From positions 1,612,001-1,676,000 of the forward strand of contig NZ_CP168496.1 of the NCBI RefSeq assembly GCF_042944905.1: DNA of 64,000 nucleotides, in the 5' to 3' direction. Position 1 is the first letter of the stretch. Each line of letters starts with the position of its first letter. Shown here one piece after another: positions 43,000 to 52,133 of this stretch. The position numbers and the translations under genes were made by a program. The stretch comes from Psychrobacillus sp042944905. GTDB lineage: Bacteria > Bacillota > Bacilli > Bacillales_A > Planococcaceae. A model generated the notes under the pieces. That model searched no databases and had not been told where the DNA came from. It was given only the letters and a program-made list of their open reading frames with translations.

Positions 43000-44499
43000 T
43001 TGACACTTGAACAACAGTTTCTAAACTATGTAAAAAAGATTGGTGCCTACAATGAAGCATTAGGGGTATTATATTGGGATATGCGCACTGGGGCACCTAA
43101 AAAAGGAATAGACCAACGTTCTGAAGTTGTGGGTGTTCTTGCAACAGATGTATTTAATCTATCTACTTCGGAAGAATTAAAGCAATTATTAGATGAATTA
43201 GAACCAACGATTGGTACTGCTAATAGTGTAACGAAACGTGTATTTGAAGAAGTAAAAAAACAATATGAACTAAGTAAAAAAATACCTGCTGATGAATATA
43301 AAAAGTTTGTCATTCTGCAATCTAAATCAGAATCTGTTTGGGAAGAAGCAAAATCCAAAAATGATTGGGAAATGTTCAAACCTTATTTAACAGAAATGGT
43401 TGAAACGTTAAAGAAATTCGTAACGTACTGGGGAGTTAAGGATGATAATCCGTACAATGTCCTTTTGGATCAATATGAACCTGGAATGACGACGGAAGTG
43501 TTGGATACAGTATTTGGTGACTTAAGGAACCGTATTGTCCCGTTATTGAAGAAAATTTCTGAATCTCCAAATCAACCAAATACAGATTTCTTATTTAAAC
43601 ATTTTGATAAGAAGCAACAAGAAGCTTTTAGTCTAGATGTACTTAAGCAATTAGGCTATGATTTTGAAGCTGGAAGATTAGATGAAACGGTTCATCCATT
43701 TGCTACCGGTTTAAATCGTGGAGATGTACGAATTACAACGAAATACGATGAATCAGATTTCCGTTCTGCGGTATTTGGGACAATTCATGAATGTGGTCAT
43801 GCCATATACGAACAGAATGTGGGAGAAGAGTTGACAGGGACACCTTTATCTGGTGGTGCTTCTATGGGAATACATGAGTCTCAATCATTGTTTTATGAGA
43901 ATTTTGTAGGACGTAATCCGAAGTTTTGGGAACAAAACTATGAGAAATTACAAAGTTATTCTCCAGAACAATTCGGAGATGTTGCAATGGAAGACTTTTT
44001 ACGTGCGATAAATGAAGTGAAGCCTTCACTAATTCGAATAGAAGCTGATGAGCTGACTTATGCGCTACATATTATGATTCGTTACGAAATTGAAAAAGGT
44101 TTATTCAATGGAGATTTAAAAGTAGAAGAATTACCAGAGATTTGGAATGCAAAATATGAGGAATATCTTGGTGTTCGACCAGAGACAAATGCAGAAGGAA
44201 TTCTACAAGACGTGCATTGGGCAGGGGCAAGTTTTGGATATTTCCCATCATACGCTTTAGGATATATGTATGCATCTCAATTTAAAGCTGCAATGTTAAA
44301 AGATATACCAAACTTTGATGAACTATTTGAAAAAGGAGATTTATCTCCAATTAAAGAATGGCTTACGCAAAATGTCCATCAATATGGAGCACTTAAAAAA
44401 CCATTAGAAATATTAAAAGATACAACAGGGGAAGGGCTTAACGGCAATTACCTTGCAGACTATTTAGAAGAAAAATATACAAGACTATATCAATTATAA
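43000..44499 (+). CDS. ypwA: Carboxypeptidase Taq, M32 family metallopeptidase
   Basis: 499-aa zinc carboxypeptidase of the M32 family. Zinc motif HECGHAIYEQN with the downstream Glu in MGIHESQSLFYEN. The family motifs DVRITTKY, HMSGG-like LSGGASMGIHESQS and IRYEIEKGLF are present. Cytosolic, removes C-terminal residues from peptides. TTG start at 43000 behind AAAGGGGGA. In B. subtilis ypwA also lies near ypvA. Confidence 0.95.
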   Translation: MTLEQQFLNYVKKIGAYNEALGVLYWDMRTGAPKKGIDQRSEVVGVLATDVFNLSTSEELKQLLDELEPTIGTANSVTKRVFEEVKKQYELSKKIPADEYKKFVILQSKSESVWEEAKSKNDWEMFKPYLTEMVETLKKFVTYWGVKDDNPYNVLLDQYEPGMTTEVLDTVFGDLRNRIVPLLKKISESPNQPNTDFLFKHFDKKQQEAFSLDVLKQLGYDFEAGRLDETVHPFATGLNRGDVRITTKYDESDFRSAVFGTIHECGHAIYEQNVGEELTGTPLSGGASMGIHESQSLFYENFVGRNPKFWEQNYEKLQSYSPEQFGDVAMEDFLRAINEVKPSLIRIEADELTYALHIMIRYEIEKGLFNGDLKVEELPEIWNAKYEEYLGVRPETNAEGILQDVHWAGASFGYFPSYALGYMYASQFKAAMLKDIPNFDELFEKGDLSPIKEWLTQNVHQYGALKKPLEILKDTTGEGLNGNYLADYLEEKYTRLYQL

Positions 44500-44509
44500 T
44501 ATATGTAAA

Positions 44510-44588
44510 GAGAACTAAGCTGCAAAGTTTAGTTCTCTCAGACTGTAGACAAACTCGATAAAAGTCGAGGCTGCCTACAGTCTTTTTT
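44510..44588 (+). terminator. Tandem hairpins and terminator after ypwA
   Basis: A first hairpin GAGAACTAA / TTTAGTTCTC is followed by GACTGTAG (44541-44548) pairing with CTACAGTC (44575-44582) and six T. The second is a convincing intrinsic terminator. Confidence 0.85.
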
Positions 44589-44615
44589 CTATTAATATAG
44601 AAAAGGAAGAAAATA

Positions 44616-44889
44616 ATGTCCGAAATTGTATTTTTGTCCGCTTTTAAAAGAGTAGGACAGCATCTTATCTCTCTTTATCCAAACCAAAAGCATCGTGCCT
44701 TTACGTAATCCAAGAGGGTGACGAACAAACAACCGCTACAAGATTACCGAAAAAAGTGGATTGAGAAGTGACGCAGTCACTTCTCAATCCACAAAAATTT
44801 CCTCGTTAATAGTGGAGCTGATGTTTCGTCCAAAGCACTCTGGAATCGGTTAAGACAAAATGCACTTAAAGGACGCTTGCGTTTTTCTT
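44616..44889 (+). repeat. Dispersed structured repeat, copy R4 (5'-truncated)
   Basis: Begins within the first hairpin (TCCGAAATTG...GTCCGCTTTTAAAAGAGTAGGACAGCATCTTATC) and runs to the normal 3' end (GCACTTAAAGGACGCTTGCG), next to the stop of the oxidase subunit I gene. Central hairpin 44756-44792: GTGGATTGAGAAGTGAC, loop GCA, perfect complementary arm. Between convergent genes. Confidence 0.86.
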
Positions 44890-44890
44890 C

Positions 44891-46558
44891 CTACCAGAAC
44901 TTATATCCTCTTGACCCTGGTGGTGCATTTTGGATTATCTCTATAACTGGAATTGTATATGCGAATAATATTAAGGCAATACAAATTGTCAGCCAAATCT
45001 TCCAGTTTTCAAGTGCCATTGGAGTTTTTTCAGCATGTTCAGAAACTTCACCTACTGGGAACTCTGTTTCTCCTTTAGGAGCAAACCATAACAAATTTAC
45101 AACAATATACAGTACTAATACTATACCGATGAAAAGAATAGTACCCCCAACAGCTTGAACAATTTGGTAAGGAATCCATTCAGCTGCTTGAGCAGAATCA
45201 CCATAAGTAGAAAAAGTAGATCGCCGTGGTGCTCCGAGTAACCCAACAATATGCATTGCTCCTGACATGATGGACATCCCAACTGCCCATACAATTGCTT
45301 GAATAATAGCAAGGCGGTTCATTTTTTTCGTTAAAACTCTTCCTGTAAGGTGAGGGATTAACCAATAGGCTGCTCCAAAGAAAGTTAAAAGGACTGTAGT
45401 TGCCACTGTAAGATGAAAATGACCTGTTACCCAAATCGTATTATGAATAAGTTGGTTCATTTGATGAGAAGCATTTATAATACCCCCAGCACCTGCTGGT
45501 ATAAATGCTACCATACCGATAAAAGGAACTATAAATCGTGCATCACTCCATGGTAATTTTTTTACCCAACCGAATAAGCCTTTACCGCCTAATGCACGTC
45601 CACGAGTTTCAAAAGTTGCAAACATCGAAAAAGCTGTTAATAGTGAAGGGATAACTACCATTAGAGTTAAAATAACTTGTAAAAATTTCCAAAAAGAACT
45701 AATTCCAGGTTCGACTAATTGATGATGAAATCCTACTGGAATTGAAAACAAAAGGAACAAAATAAATGACATTCTAGCAAGAGAATCGGAGAAAATTTTC
45801 CCGCCAATAATTTTCGGAATAACAACATACCAGATCATATATGCTGGTAATAACCAAAAATAAACTAGAGGGTGACCAAAATACCAGAACAGTGTCCGTG
45901 AAAGTAACACATCTACTTTATCTACCCAGCCCAAGGACCAAGGGATAAGTTGAAATACAACCTCAACTGCAACTCCTAATGATGATATAATCCACATTGT
46001 TAAATTCACTACCACCATAAAAGTTAGAAGAGGACTAGGTTGCCCTGGGTTTGCTTTTCTCCATTCCATATACTTTAAAATTTGACTAGCTCCACCTATC
46101 CAAGATCCAACGACTACTAAAGCTAAACCTACGTAGAAAATCCAGTGGGCTTGCAGTGGTGCATAAAACGTATATAATACAGATGCTTTATTAAGTAAAA
46201 CCATAGTCGAAGCAGCAGTGGTACCAATAGTCATTGTCCAAAAACCAATCCAACCTAATAAGCGTTGTTTGTCTGTTAATGTACCTGAAGTTCTACTCAC
46301 TGCAGCAATTTGAAAACCAAAAATGAAATAAGTAGTTAATATAAGACCAAGTAAAACACCGTGCACAGTTAAAATTTGATAATAGGTAATTCCCCAAGGG
46401 AGTGTAAACTGACCGGAACGGACTAATGTTTGTAACAGGCCACAAAGCCCGCCGATTGCCAATGCTATAAATGCAACATAGATATGTGCAAGCGCTAATT
46501 TTCCATCTCTTTTATCCACTTCGGCAAAACCTTTTGCTCTATCTGAAATAGTTGCCAT
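44891..46558 (-). CDS. cbaA: ba3-type cytochrome c oxidase subunit I
   Basis: 555-aa heme-copper oxidase subunit of the B (ba3) type with about 13 membrane helices. WILTVHG-like YQILTVHGVLLGLILTTYFIFGF, FWYFGHPLVYFWLLPAYM (His-Pro CuB region) and NTIWVTGHFHLTVATTVLLTFFGA (CuB and heme histidines) fit this subfamily. Lacks the A-type K-channel signature I would expect in ctaD. Starts one base after the subunit II stop on the minus strand. Enzymes of this type have high oxygen affinity. Confidence 0.93.
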   Translation of the reverse strand: MATISDRAKGFAEVDKRDGKLALAHIYVAFIALAIGGLCGLLQTLVRSGQFTLPWGITYYQILTVHGVLLGLILTTYFIFGFQIAAVSRTSGTLTDKQRLLGWIGFWTMTIGTTAASTMVLLNKASVLYTFYAPLQAHWIFYVGLALVVVGSWIGGASQILKYMEWRKANPGQPSPLLTFMVVVNLTMWIISSLGVAVEVVFQLIPWSLGWVDKVDVLLSRTLFWYFGHPLVYFWLLPAYMIWYVVIPKIIGGKIFSDSLARMSFILFLLFSIPVGFHHQLVEPGISSFWKFLQVILTLMVVIPSLLTAFSMFATFETRGRALGGKGLFGWVKKLPWSDARFIVPFIGMVAFIPAGAGGIINASHQMNQLIHNTIWVTGHFHLTVATTVLLTFFGAAYWLIPHLTGRVLTKKMNRLAIIQAIVWAVGMSIMSGAMHIVGLLGAPRRSTFSTYGDSAQAAEWIPYQIVQAVGGTILFIGIVLVLYIVVNLLWFAPKGETEFPVGEVSEHAEKTPMALENWKIWLTICIALILFAYTIPVIEIIQNAPPGSRGYKFW

Positions 46559-46559
46559 T

Positions 46560-47039
46560 TTACTCTACCACCTTTAGCATCGAAGTCATGGAGGCATGCC
46601 CAAGTCCACAATATTCATTGCATAATATTAGATACTCTCCAGCTTTATCAACTGTTGTTACATATTCAGATACATAACCTGGCTCAAGTATCATGTTAAT
46701 ATTTGTTCCTACTACTTGAAAACCATGCACTACATCTTTAGTAGTTGCGATAAACTTAACTTTTGAACCTAAAGGAACTTCAATTTCAGGGGGATTATAG
46801 TAAAATGCCAGAGCAACAAAAACAACCTCGTAATCCCAGTCTTTCCCTTCCACTTTATGAACACCTGGGTTATTGAAAGGGGCAATTTCATCCACTCGCT
46901 CAGGATCAACATACACTTTTGCGCTTGGTGGGTGAGAACCATAATGGAATGCGCTAAAACCAACAACTACCAAAAATAAAACAAGTGATCCAATTCCAAA
47001 TGTTAACCACCATTTTTCATACTTATGAATATGAATCAT
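46560..47039 (-). CDS. cbaB: ba3-type cytochrome c oxidase subunit II
   Basis: 159-aa CuA subunit with a single N-terminal membrane helix (about residues 11-32), as in ba3 oxidases and unlike the two-helix CtaC. CuA ligands are in LILCNEYCGLGHASM (Cys-x3-Cys, His, Met) with the upstream His in DVVHGFQVVG. ATG behind GGAGG. Accepts electrons from cytochrome c, for instance from the qcr complex encoded at the start of the window. Confidence 0.95.
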   Translation of the reverse strand: MIHIHKYEKWWLTFGIGSLVLFLVVVGFSAFHYGSHPPSAKVYVDPERVDEIAPFNNPGVHKVEGKDWDYEVVFVALAFYYNPPEIEVPLGSKVKFIATTKDVVHGFQVVGTNINMILEPGYVSEYVTTVDKAGEYLILCNEYCGLGHASMTSMLKVVE

Positions 47040-47170
47040 CTCAATCCTCCAATTTAATCAATTAGACCTTGGTGGATATCTTTACAACTTTTGAATGGAG
47101 CATTTTAACTCCTTATAAAAATTTGTGACATCCAATGAAAGCCTTCACTTTATTCTGAATGGGATCGAAC

Positions 47171-47293
47171 TTAGAATCGTTCCATAAACAAGTAAAATGC
47201 CAAGAACCATGTGACTAAAATAAATGCGCCTAAAAATCCAACAGAATACAATGTACCCTTCAAATCGGGCTCTTTTTCCGGCTTATTCGACAT
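47171..47293 (-). CDS. Small ba3 oxidase subunit (subunit IIa-like)
   Basis: 40-aa frame: a charged N-terminus (MSNKPEKEPDLKGTL) and one membrane helix (YSVGFLGAFILVTWFLAFYLF), ending MERF. Very strong ribosome site CAGGAGGAGG. Size, single helix and position upstream of subunit II match the CoxIIa (subunit 2A) family of ba3 oxidases. First gene of the minus-strand oxidase operon; easily missed by gene finders. Confidence 0.82.
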   Translation of the reverse strand: MSNKPEKEPDLKGTLYSVGFLGAFILVTWFLAFYLFMERF

Positions 47294-47333
47294 TTGATTT
47301 CCTCCTCCTGTAAAAGATGTTCTTGTGTACTTA

Positions 47334-47339
47334 ATCATA
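47334..47339 (-). promoter_or_regulatory. Predicted -10 box of the ba3 oxidase operon
   Basis: TATGAT on the minus strand, giving a start near 47327. No -35 box; instead the Fnr/CRP-type site is centred 41.5 bases upstream, as for class II activation. Confidence 0.5.
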
Positions 47340-47360
47340 AATAGAAATGAGCGGAGATGA

Positions 47361-47376
47361 TGTGATAAATGTCACA
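47361..47376. promoter_or_regulatory. Fnr/CRP-type operator
   Basis: TGTGA-N6-TCACA, an exact match to the Bacillus Fnr consensus. It is 68 bases upstream of the first oxidase gene on the minus strand. Any CRP/FNR-family protein could bind it; oxygen control through Fnr is the natural reading. Confidence 0.7.
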
Positions 47377-47439
47377 CTAGAAAGCGATTATGTGAATTAA
47401 ATGTGAAGATTAGAAAAGAGAAAAAATTTTTTTCAATAA

Positions 47440-47468
47440 AAAAAGACTTTCTCATAGTAGAAAGTCCT
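47440..47468 (-). terminator. Terminator of cheX
   Basis: On the minus strand GGACTTTCT, ACTATG loop, AGAAAGTC, then TTTTTTT, just downstream of the cheX stop. Confidence 0.85.
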
Positions 47469-47477
47469 AGGAAATCA

Positions 47478-47930
47478 TTATTCATCAATTGTTAAAATTA
47501 TTAATAAATCACCAATTCCCGCTATTTCGACAGGAAGTTTAAAAGCACTCTTGAATCCAAACAGCTTAGTGGTGCCAACGATAACGGTAGGTGGGGTTAT
47601 GTCAATTTCAACACCATTTCCTGCTACGGAAGTACATAAATTACCTGCAATCATATTTCCTAACTCACCAGTAAAAGATTCAAGCATTTCTCCCTCTAGT
47701 GGCATGCCAAACATTGTTGCACCAATAGATGAAAAGCATTTTGCGGTGGAATCTATAATAATTCGTCCTTTTACATCCCCAATAATTCCTATGAGTACGG
47801 CCATTTCTTTTTGTTCAAATGGTTGTACCATTAGTGAAGGCGATTTAATTTCCATCGGAAGAGGGATTACAGATTTTAATGATTGTATTGTGCCATTTAG
47901 TATCGTTTGTATGTGTTTTGACTCACTCAT
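47478..47930 (-). CDS. cheX: Chemotaxis phosphatase CheX-like protein
   Basis: 150-aa protein of the CheC/CheX/FliY fold that dephosphorylates CheY-P. The single active-site motif E-x-x-N is seen in GELGNMIAGNL, with GMPLEGEMLESF before it. CheC has two such sites, so CheX is the better call. Stand-alone gene with its own terminator, not near other chemotaxis genes. ATG behind GAGGGAAA. Confidence 0.85.
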   Translation of the reverse strand: MSESKHIQTILNGTIQSLKSVIPLPMEIKSPSLMVQPFEQKEMAVLIGIIGDVKGRIIIDSTAKCFSSIGATMFGMPLEGEMLESFTGELGNMIAGNLCTSVAGNGVEIDITPPTVIVGTTKLFGFKSAFKLPVEIAGIGDLLIILTIDE

Positions 47931-48071
47931 TTTTTCCCTCCATCTAGTAAAGATGGCTTAATTTTAGCATAAAAGTAATCTTAAATGAATACTTTATGTA
48001 GAAAATGTCGAAATGCTGTGTTATTATTTAAATGAGAATGAATTTCAAATTCACTTGAAAGGACGATTTGT

Positions 48072-48161
48072 ATGATAGTTTTATTAATCGGATCGACAAT
48101 TCTGTTATATACTGGGGTTACAGCTTATGTATTACGTTCTACATCCCCACAAGCTAAATAA
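48072..48161 (+). CDS. 29-residue single-helix membrane peptide
   Basis: Frame MIVLLIGSTILLYTGVTAYV plus LRSTSPQAK, one hydrophobic helix and a short basic tail. ATG preceded by GAAAGGA at good distance. No known name; tiny predicted membrane peptides of this kind are often missed. Real translation is inferred only from the ribosome site and composition. Confidence 0.5.
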   Translation: MIVLLIGSTILLYTGVTAYVLRSTSPQAK

Positions 48162-48250
48162 CATCATTAATCATAGATGACTACATTTGATCTTTTTTAA
48201 CAAAGACAAATGGAGGCATCTTTTTTTTGTTATTTTATATTAATACGCAG

Positions 48251-48461
48251 GCTCGTCGCAGAAAATATAATGAACGCTTTTGCGTATGAAAAACAGTGCT
48301 CCTGCGCGAGCTCGTCGCAGAAAATATAATGAACGCTTTTGCGTATGAAAAACAGTGCTCCTGCGCAGGCTCGTCGCAGAAAATATAATGAACGCTTTTG
48401 CGTATGAAAAACAGTGCTCCTGCGCAGGCTCGTCGCAGAAAATATAATGAACGCTTTTGCG
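48251..48461 (+). repeat. 59-bp tandem repeat, 3.6 copies
   Basis: Units start at 48251, 48310, 48369 and 48428, almost identical. Each contains GCAGAAAATATAATGAACGC, TTTTGCGTATG and CAGTGCTCCTGCGC. The last partial copy ends differently: AATATAATGAACGC-TTTT-GCGTTCATTATATT forms a perfect 14-bp hairpin followed by TTTTG. 59 is not a multiple of three and no frame is kept, so it is not coding. It lies directly upstream of dynA. Confidence 0.93.
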
Positions 48462-48523
48462 TTCATTATATTTTTGCTATGATGTACATATATTGTCGAA
48501 TTATAAAGGGGAATTATTTTTTA

Positions 48524-51500
48524 ATGGTGAATATAGAAGAGCTCCATATTATAAAAGAACGAAATGCGTTACTTGCAACATTATTCCAACAAAATAAAGA
48601 TGATGAACGTTTTGCAAAAGCAAAATCATTTGCAGGGAAATTGGAAAAAGAGACGTTTACTATAGCATTTGCTGGGCATTTTTCAGCAGGTAAATCTAGC
48701 ATGATTAATGCTTTAGTTGATGAACAATTGCTCCCAACAAGCCCAATTCCCACTTCTGCTAATATTGTAACTGTGCAAAAGACGGATGAAAATTATGCGC
48801 TCGTGCACTTTCTGGATAGAGCACCTGTAAAGTTTTCCGGAGAATATGATATTCAACTAGTTAAAAAATATTCGAAAGATGGGAGTAACGTTTCTCAAAT
48901 CGAGATTGGCCATTCTGGATCTCATTTGCCAGAAGGAATAACTGTTATGGATACTCCTGGTGTGGATTCAACAGATGATGCACATCGTGTTTCGACAGAA
49001 TCTGCACTTCATCTTGCGGATATCGTGTTCTACGTCATGGATTATAATCATGTTCAGTCTGAACTTAATTTTCAATTTACGAAGCAATTACTTCATTATA
49101 ATGAGAATGTATATTTAATTGTAAACCAAGTTGATAAACATAGAGAAGAAGAATTATCATTTGAAGATTTTAAACAATCAGTTGCGCGTGCATTTAAAGC
49201 GTGGGCAGTCGAACCAAAAGATATTTTCTACACTTCTTTAAAAGATAAAAACCTCCTTCATAATGACTTTTCAAATGTGCAAAAAATTGTTCAACATTCC
49301 ATTCAAAATAAAGATGATTATTTTCTTACTGCTGCTAATGCCACTTTAAAGAAGCTAACGGATGAACATAGAAAGTTTTTAGAGGATGAAAAAGCACTAT
49401 GTTTAGAAACATTTGAAGACCAATTAACAGAAGAAGAATGGGTTAATAAAGAAGAGATAAAAGAACAACTAGCAATTTCTAATAAGCAAACAGAGCTTCA
49501 GGACATAAGCCTTTGGAAAAAAACTTTTGAAGAACAACGGAAATCCATGCTAGAAAATGCCTCTATTATGCCTTATGAAATGCGTGATTTTCTCAAATTA
49601 TACGCGGAAGGCATGCAGAGTTCATTTAAAGTTGGATTTATCGGAAGTAAAAAGAAAACAGAAGATGAAAGACAAAGAAGATTAGAAGAGGCAAGACAAA
49701 ACCTCGAAAAAGTTATTACGACTAATATTACTTTTCATCTAAAACAATTGATGAAAGGAATGCTAAAAGATGTTTCGCTTTTAACTTCCGAACGCACGAA
49801 CGAAATAGATGAGAGAGTTTTTGAAATTTCTTCATCTCTTATTAGTGGGACATTACATGATGGTGCAAGTACAACGGGAGATGCGCTTCAACATTTTGCT
49901 AATCGTGTTCGAGATGCTGTTATTCGATTTTTTATCGTGGAAACGGATAGTTGGAAAGAACAAAAAATCCGTTTTATGCATGAACATCCAATAGAAGAAA
50001 CAGAAAAGATTGAGCAAAAAACGCAAATTTTGAATGGCAAGATGTTGGCAATTCATACAATAGAAGAACTCGATGTTAAACTCAATTCATTTGAACACGC
50101 GATTAAAACGCCTGCCTTGGCGCTGAGAAATGACCGCGATCAATTGATGTTGGAATGGGAAAATGAACGACATATTTTCAGGAATTCTATAACAGAGTTT
50201 GATCCGTCATTAGTGGAAAAGGAACAGAAGATTGAACAAAGGTCATTTACAGAAAAAGTTGAATCGAATGAGATAATACTTCCTACAGAAGCAGTTTTAA
50301 AAAGAGCAAATAGAATGGGTGAAGTATTAAAACAATTACCGGATTTCCAGGAAGCTGCTGACATTATTAAGCGGAAAGCAAAACGGGTAGAAAACCAACA
50401 ATTTACAATTGCTTTATTTGGGGCATTTAGTGCGGGTAAATCAAGCTTTTCAAATGCATTAATGGGAGCAAATGTATTACCTGTCTCACCGAATCCAACA
50501 ACTGCTGCAATTAATAAAATTCATCCGGTTTCAGAAAAACATCCGCATAACACGGCAGATGTGGCATTCAAAACAAAAGAACAATTATTTGAAGATGTAG
50601 CCTTTGCTTATAGCCAATTAGGGATTACGGTTTTGTCTTTAGATGATGCAATTGATCAGGCAAGTATTGTAATGAAGCAAGCTGTAGCAGAAGAAGTGCA
50701 TAAATCTTTTATTATTGCTTTTTATAAAGGCTACGCAACTTTCCAACATCAACTAGGTAAAGTGCTTCGAGTATCGGGTGAAGAGTTTGGGAAGTATGTG
50801 GCAGAAGAATCGAGAAGTTGTTTTGTCGACTTCATTGATTTTTATTATGACTGTGAACTGACGAGACTTGGGGTCACATTAGTAGATACACCAGGAGCAG
50901 ATTCTATCAATGCACGGCATACTGGGGTTGCGTTTGATTATATTCGAAATGCAGATGCCGTCCTATTTGTTACGTATTTTAATCATGCATTTGCAAAAGC
51001 AGACCGAGAGTTTTTAATTCAGCTAGGGCGCGTGAAAGATGCTTTTGAACTAGATAAAATGTTTTTTGTTGTGAACGCCATTGATCTTGCTGATACGGAA
51101 GAGGAAGCAAGTCTTGTGAAGCAATATGTGCAAGAGGAACTACAACGTTTCGGTATTCGGTTCCCAAGAGTATACGGTGTATCTAGCTTACAAGCGTTAA
51201 AAGAAAAGGTTGAATCTACTACATTACATGAAGGAATGGTACAATTTGAGAAAGAATTCCTTCGGTTTTTAGATAAAGACTTGAAACAAATTGCAGTAAC
51301 CTCATTAGAGGAAGAAGCAACCCGTCAGCAGACTAAATTGTTTACATTAATCGAACAAACGGAAGCAAATCTTGCGAGAAAAGATGCAAGGCTACAAGAA
51401 TTGCGTGAGCAAGAGCAAAATATTCGTAAGCGCTTTGCAAGCTCCATGTCTGCTATTACCGCGAAAGAGGCAAAGCAAGAGCTTGAAACCTTGTTATATT

Positions 51501-52129
51501 ATGTTCTTCAACGAGTATATTATCGTTTCAATGAATTTTTTAAAGAAGCATATAATCCATCGCTATTTACAAATAAATCGGGTAACTTGGCTTTAGAAAT
51601 AGCATTAAAGGATATTCTTGGCATGTTGCGATTTGATTTAGAGCAAGAAATGCGAGTGACTAACTTCCGTGTGCTGCAATTTATTCAAAAACAAATAAAA
51701 CAGTTGGAAAAAGAAGAATTGCGGGTATTAAAAGACTGGAATGCAAGTTTTACATTTACACCACATGAAAGCGGAAAATGGGATTTATTGGAATTCGCTG
51801 GTCCGTTTAAAGAAATAGCGAAATATGACAACGTCAAATCATACTTTAGAAATACGAAATCATTTTTTGAAAAAAATGAAAAAGAAAAACTGCGGGATGC
51901 TTTATCTGAACAAACAAAAATAGAGGCACAGGCTTATATAGAAAAAGAACAGTCAAGACTTTCTAAGTGGGTAGAGCAGTGTGTGGATTTGGAAACAGAA
52001 TCTGTTCGATTAAAGTGGTTAAATGAATCTGTTGCACAAATCGAGGCCGAACGAAAATTATTGGAGCAGGAAGAAATACTTGCAAAATGGAAGAAAATTT
52101 ACGAACGTGTTTCTAATGAAGGGGGATAA
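48524..52129 (+). CDS. dynA: Double dynamin-like GTPase DynA
   Basis: 1201-aa fusion of two dynamin-like modules; the B. subtilis homologue (YpbR) tethers and fuses membranes and protects against phage and membrane stress. Module 1: P-loop GHFSAGKSSMINAL (near residue 55), DTPGVDSTDD, NQVDK. Module 2: GAFSAGKSSFSNAL (near residue 635), DTPGADSINA, NAIDLAD. Long helical stalk regions follow each GTPase domain. ATG 48524 was chosen; the open frame upstream to 48398 runs through the tandem repeat and hairpin and cannot be real. AAAGGGG lies about 12 bases before the ATG. Confidence 0.94.
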   Translation: MVNIEELHIIKERNALLATLFQQNKDDERFAKAKSFAGKLEKETFTIAFAGHFSAGKSSMINALVDEQLLPTSPIPTSANIVTVQKTDENYALVHFLDRAPVKFSGEYDIQLVKKYSKDGSNVSQIEIGHSGSHLPEGITVMDTPGVDSTDDAHRVSTESALHLADIVFYVMDYNHVQSELNFQFTKQLLHYNENVYLIVNQVDKHREEELSFEDFKQSVARAFKAWAVEPKDIFYTSLKDKNLLHNDFSNVQKIVQHSIQNKDDYFLTAANATLKKLTDEHRKFLEDEKALCLETFEDQLTEEEWVNKEEIKEQLAISNKQTELQDISLWKKTFEEQRKSMLENASIMPYEMRDFLKLYAEGMQSSFKVGFIGSKKKTEDERQRRLEEARQNLEKVITTNITFHLKQLMKGMLKDVSLLTSERTNEIDERVFEISSSLISGTLHDGASTTGDALQHFANRVRDAVIRFFIVETDSWKEQKIRFMHEHPIEETEKIEQKTQILNGKMLAIHTIEELDVKLNSFEHAIKTPALALRNDRDQLMLEWENERHIFRNSITEFDPSLVEKEQKIEQRSFTEKVESNEIILPTEAVLKRANRMGEVLKQLPDFQEAADIIKRKAKRVENQQFTIALFGAFSAGKSSFSNALMGANVLPVSPNPTTAAINKIHPVSEKHPHNTADVAFKTKEQLFEDVAFAYSQLGITVLSLDDAIDQASIVMKQAVAEEVHKSFIIAFYKGYATFQHQLGKVLRVSGEEFGKYVAEESRSCFVDFIDFYYDCELTRLGVTLVDTPGADSINARHTGVAFDYIRNADAVLFVTYFNHAFAKADREFLIQLGRVKDAFELDKMFFVVNAIDLADTEEEASLVKQYVQEELQRFGIRFPRVYGVSSLQALKEKVESTTLHEGMVQFEKEFLRFLDKDLKQIAVTSLEEEATRQQTKLFTLIEQTEANLARKDARLQELREQEQNIRKRFASSMSAITAKEAKQELETLLYYVLQRVYYRFNEFFKEAYNPSLFTNKSGNLALEIALKDILGMLRFDLEQEMRVTNFRVLQFIQKQIKQLEKEELRVLKDWNASFTFTPHESGKWDLLEFAGPFKEIAKYDNVKSYFRNTKSFFEKNEKEKLRDALSEQTKIEAQAYIEKEQSRLSKWVEQCVDLETESVRLKWLNESVAQIEAERKLLEQEEILAKWKKIYERVSNEGG

Positions 52130-52133
52130 TAGG

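Noticed and set aside
44877..45158. Plus-strand frame opposite the oxidase subunit I gene
   Set aside because: Antisense shadow of a strongly supported membrane protein gene.
48251..48461. CRISPR array
   Set aside because: There are no unique spacers between repeats; the whole 59-bp unit is copied in tandem.
48230..48466. Reversed open frame through the tandem repeat
   Set aside because: The unit is 59 bases, so the frame shifts each repeat and no protein repeat is conserved; no ribosome site.
48398..48523. N-terminal extension of DynA
   Set aside because: It would translate the tandem repeat and its hairpin; a normal DynA N-terminus begins at 48524.
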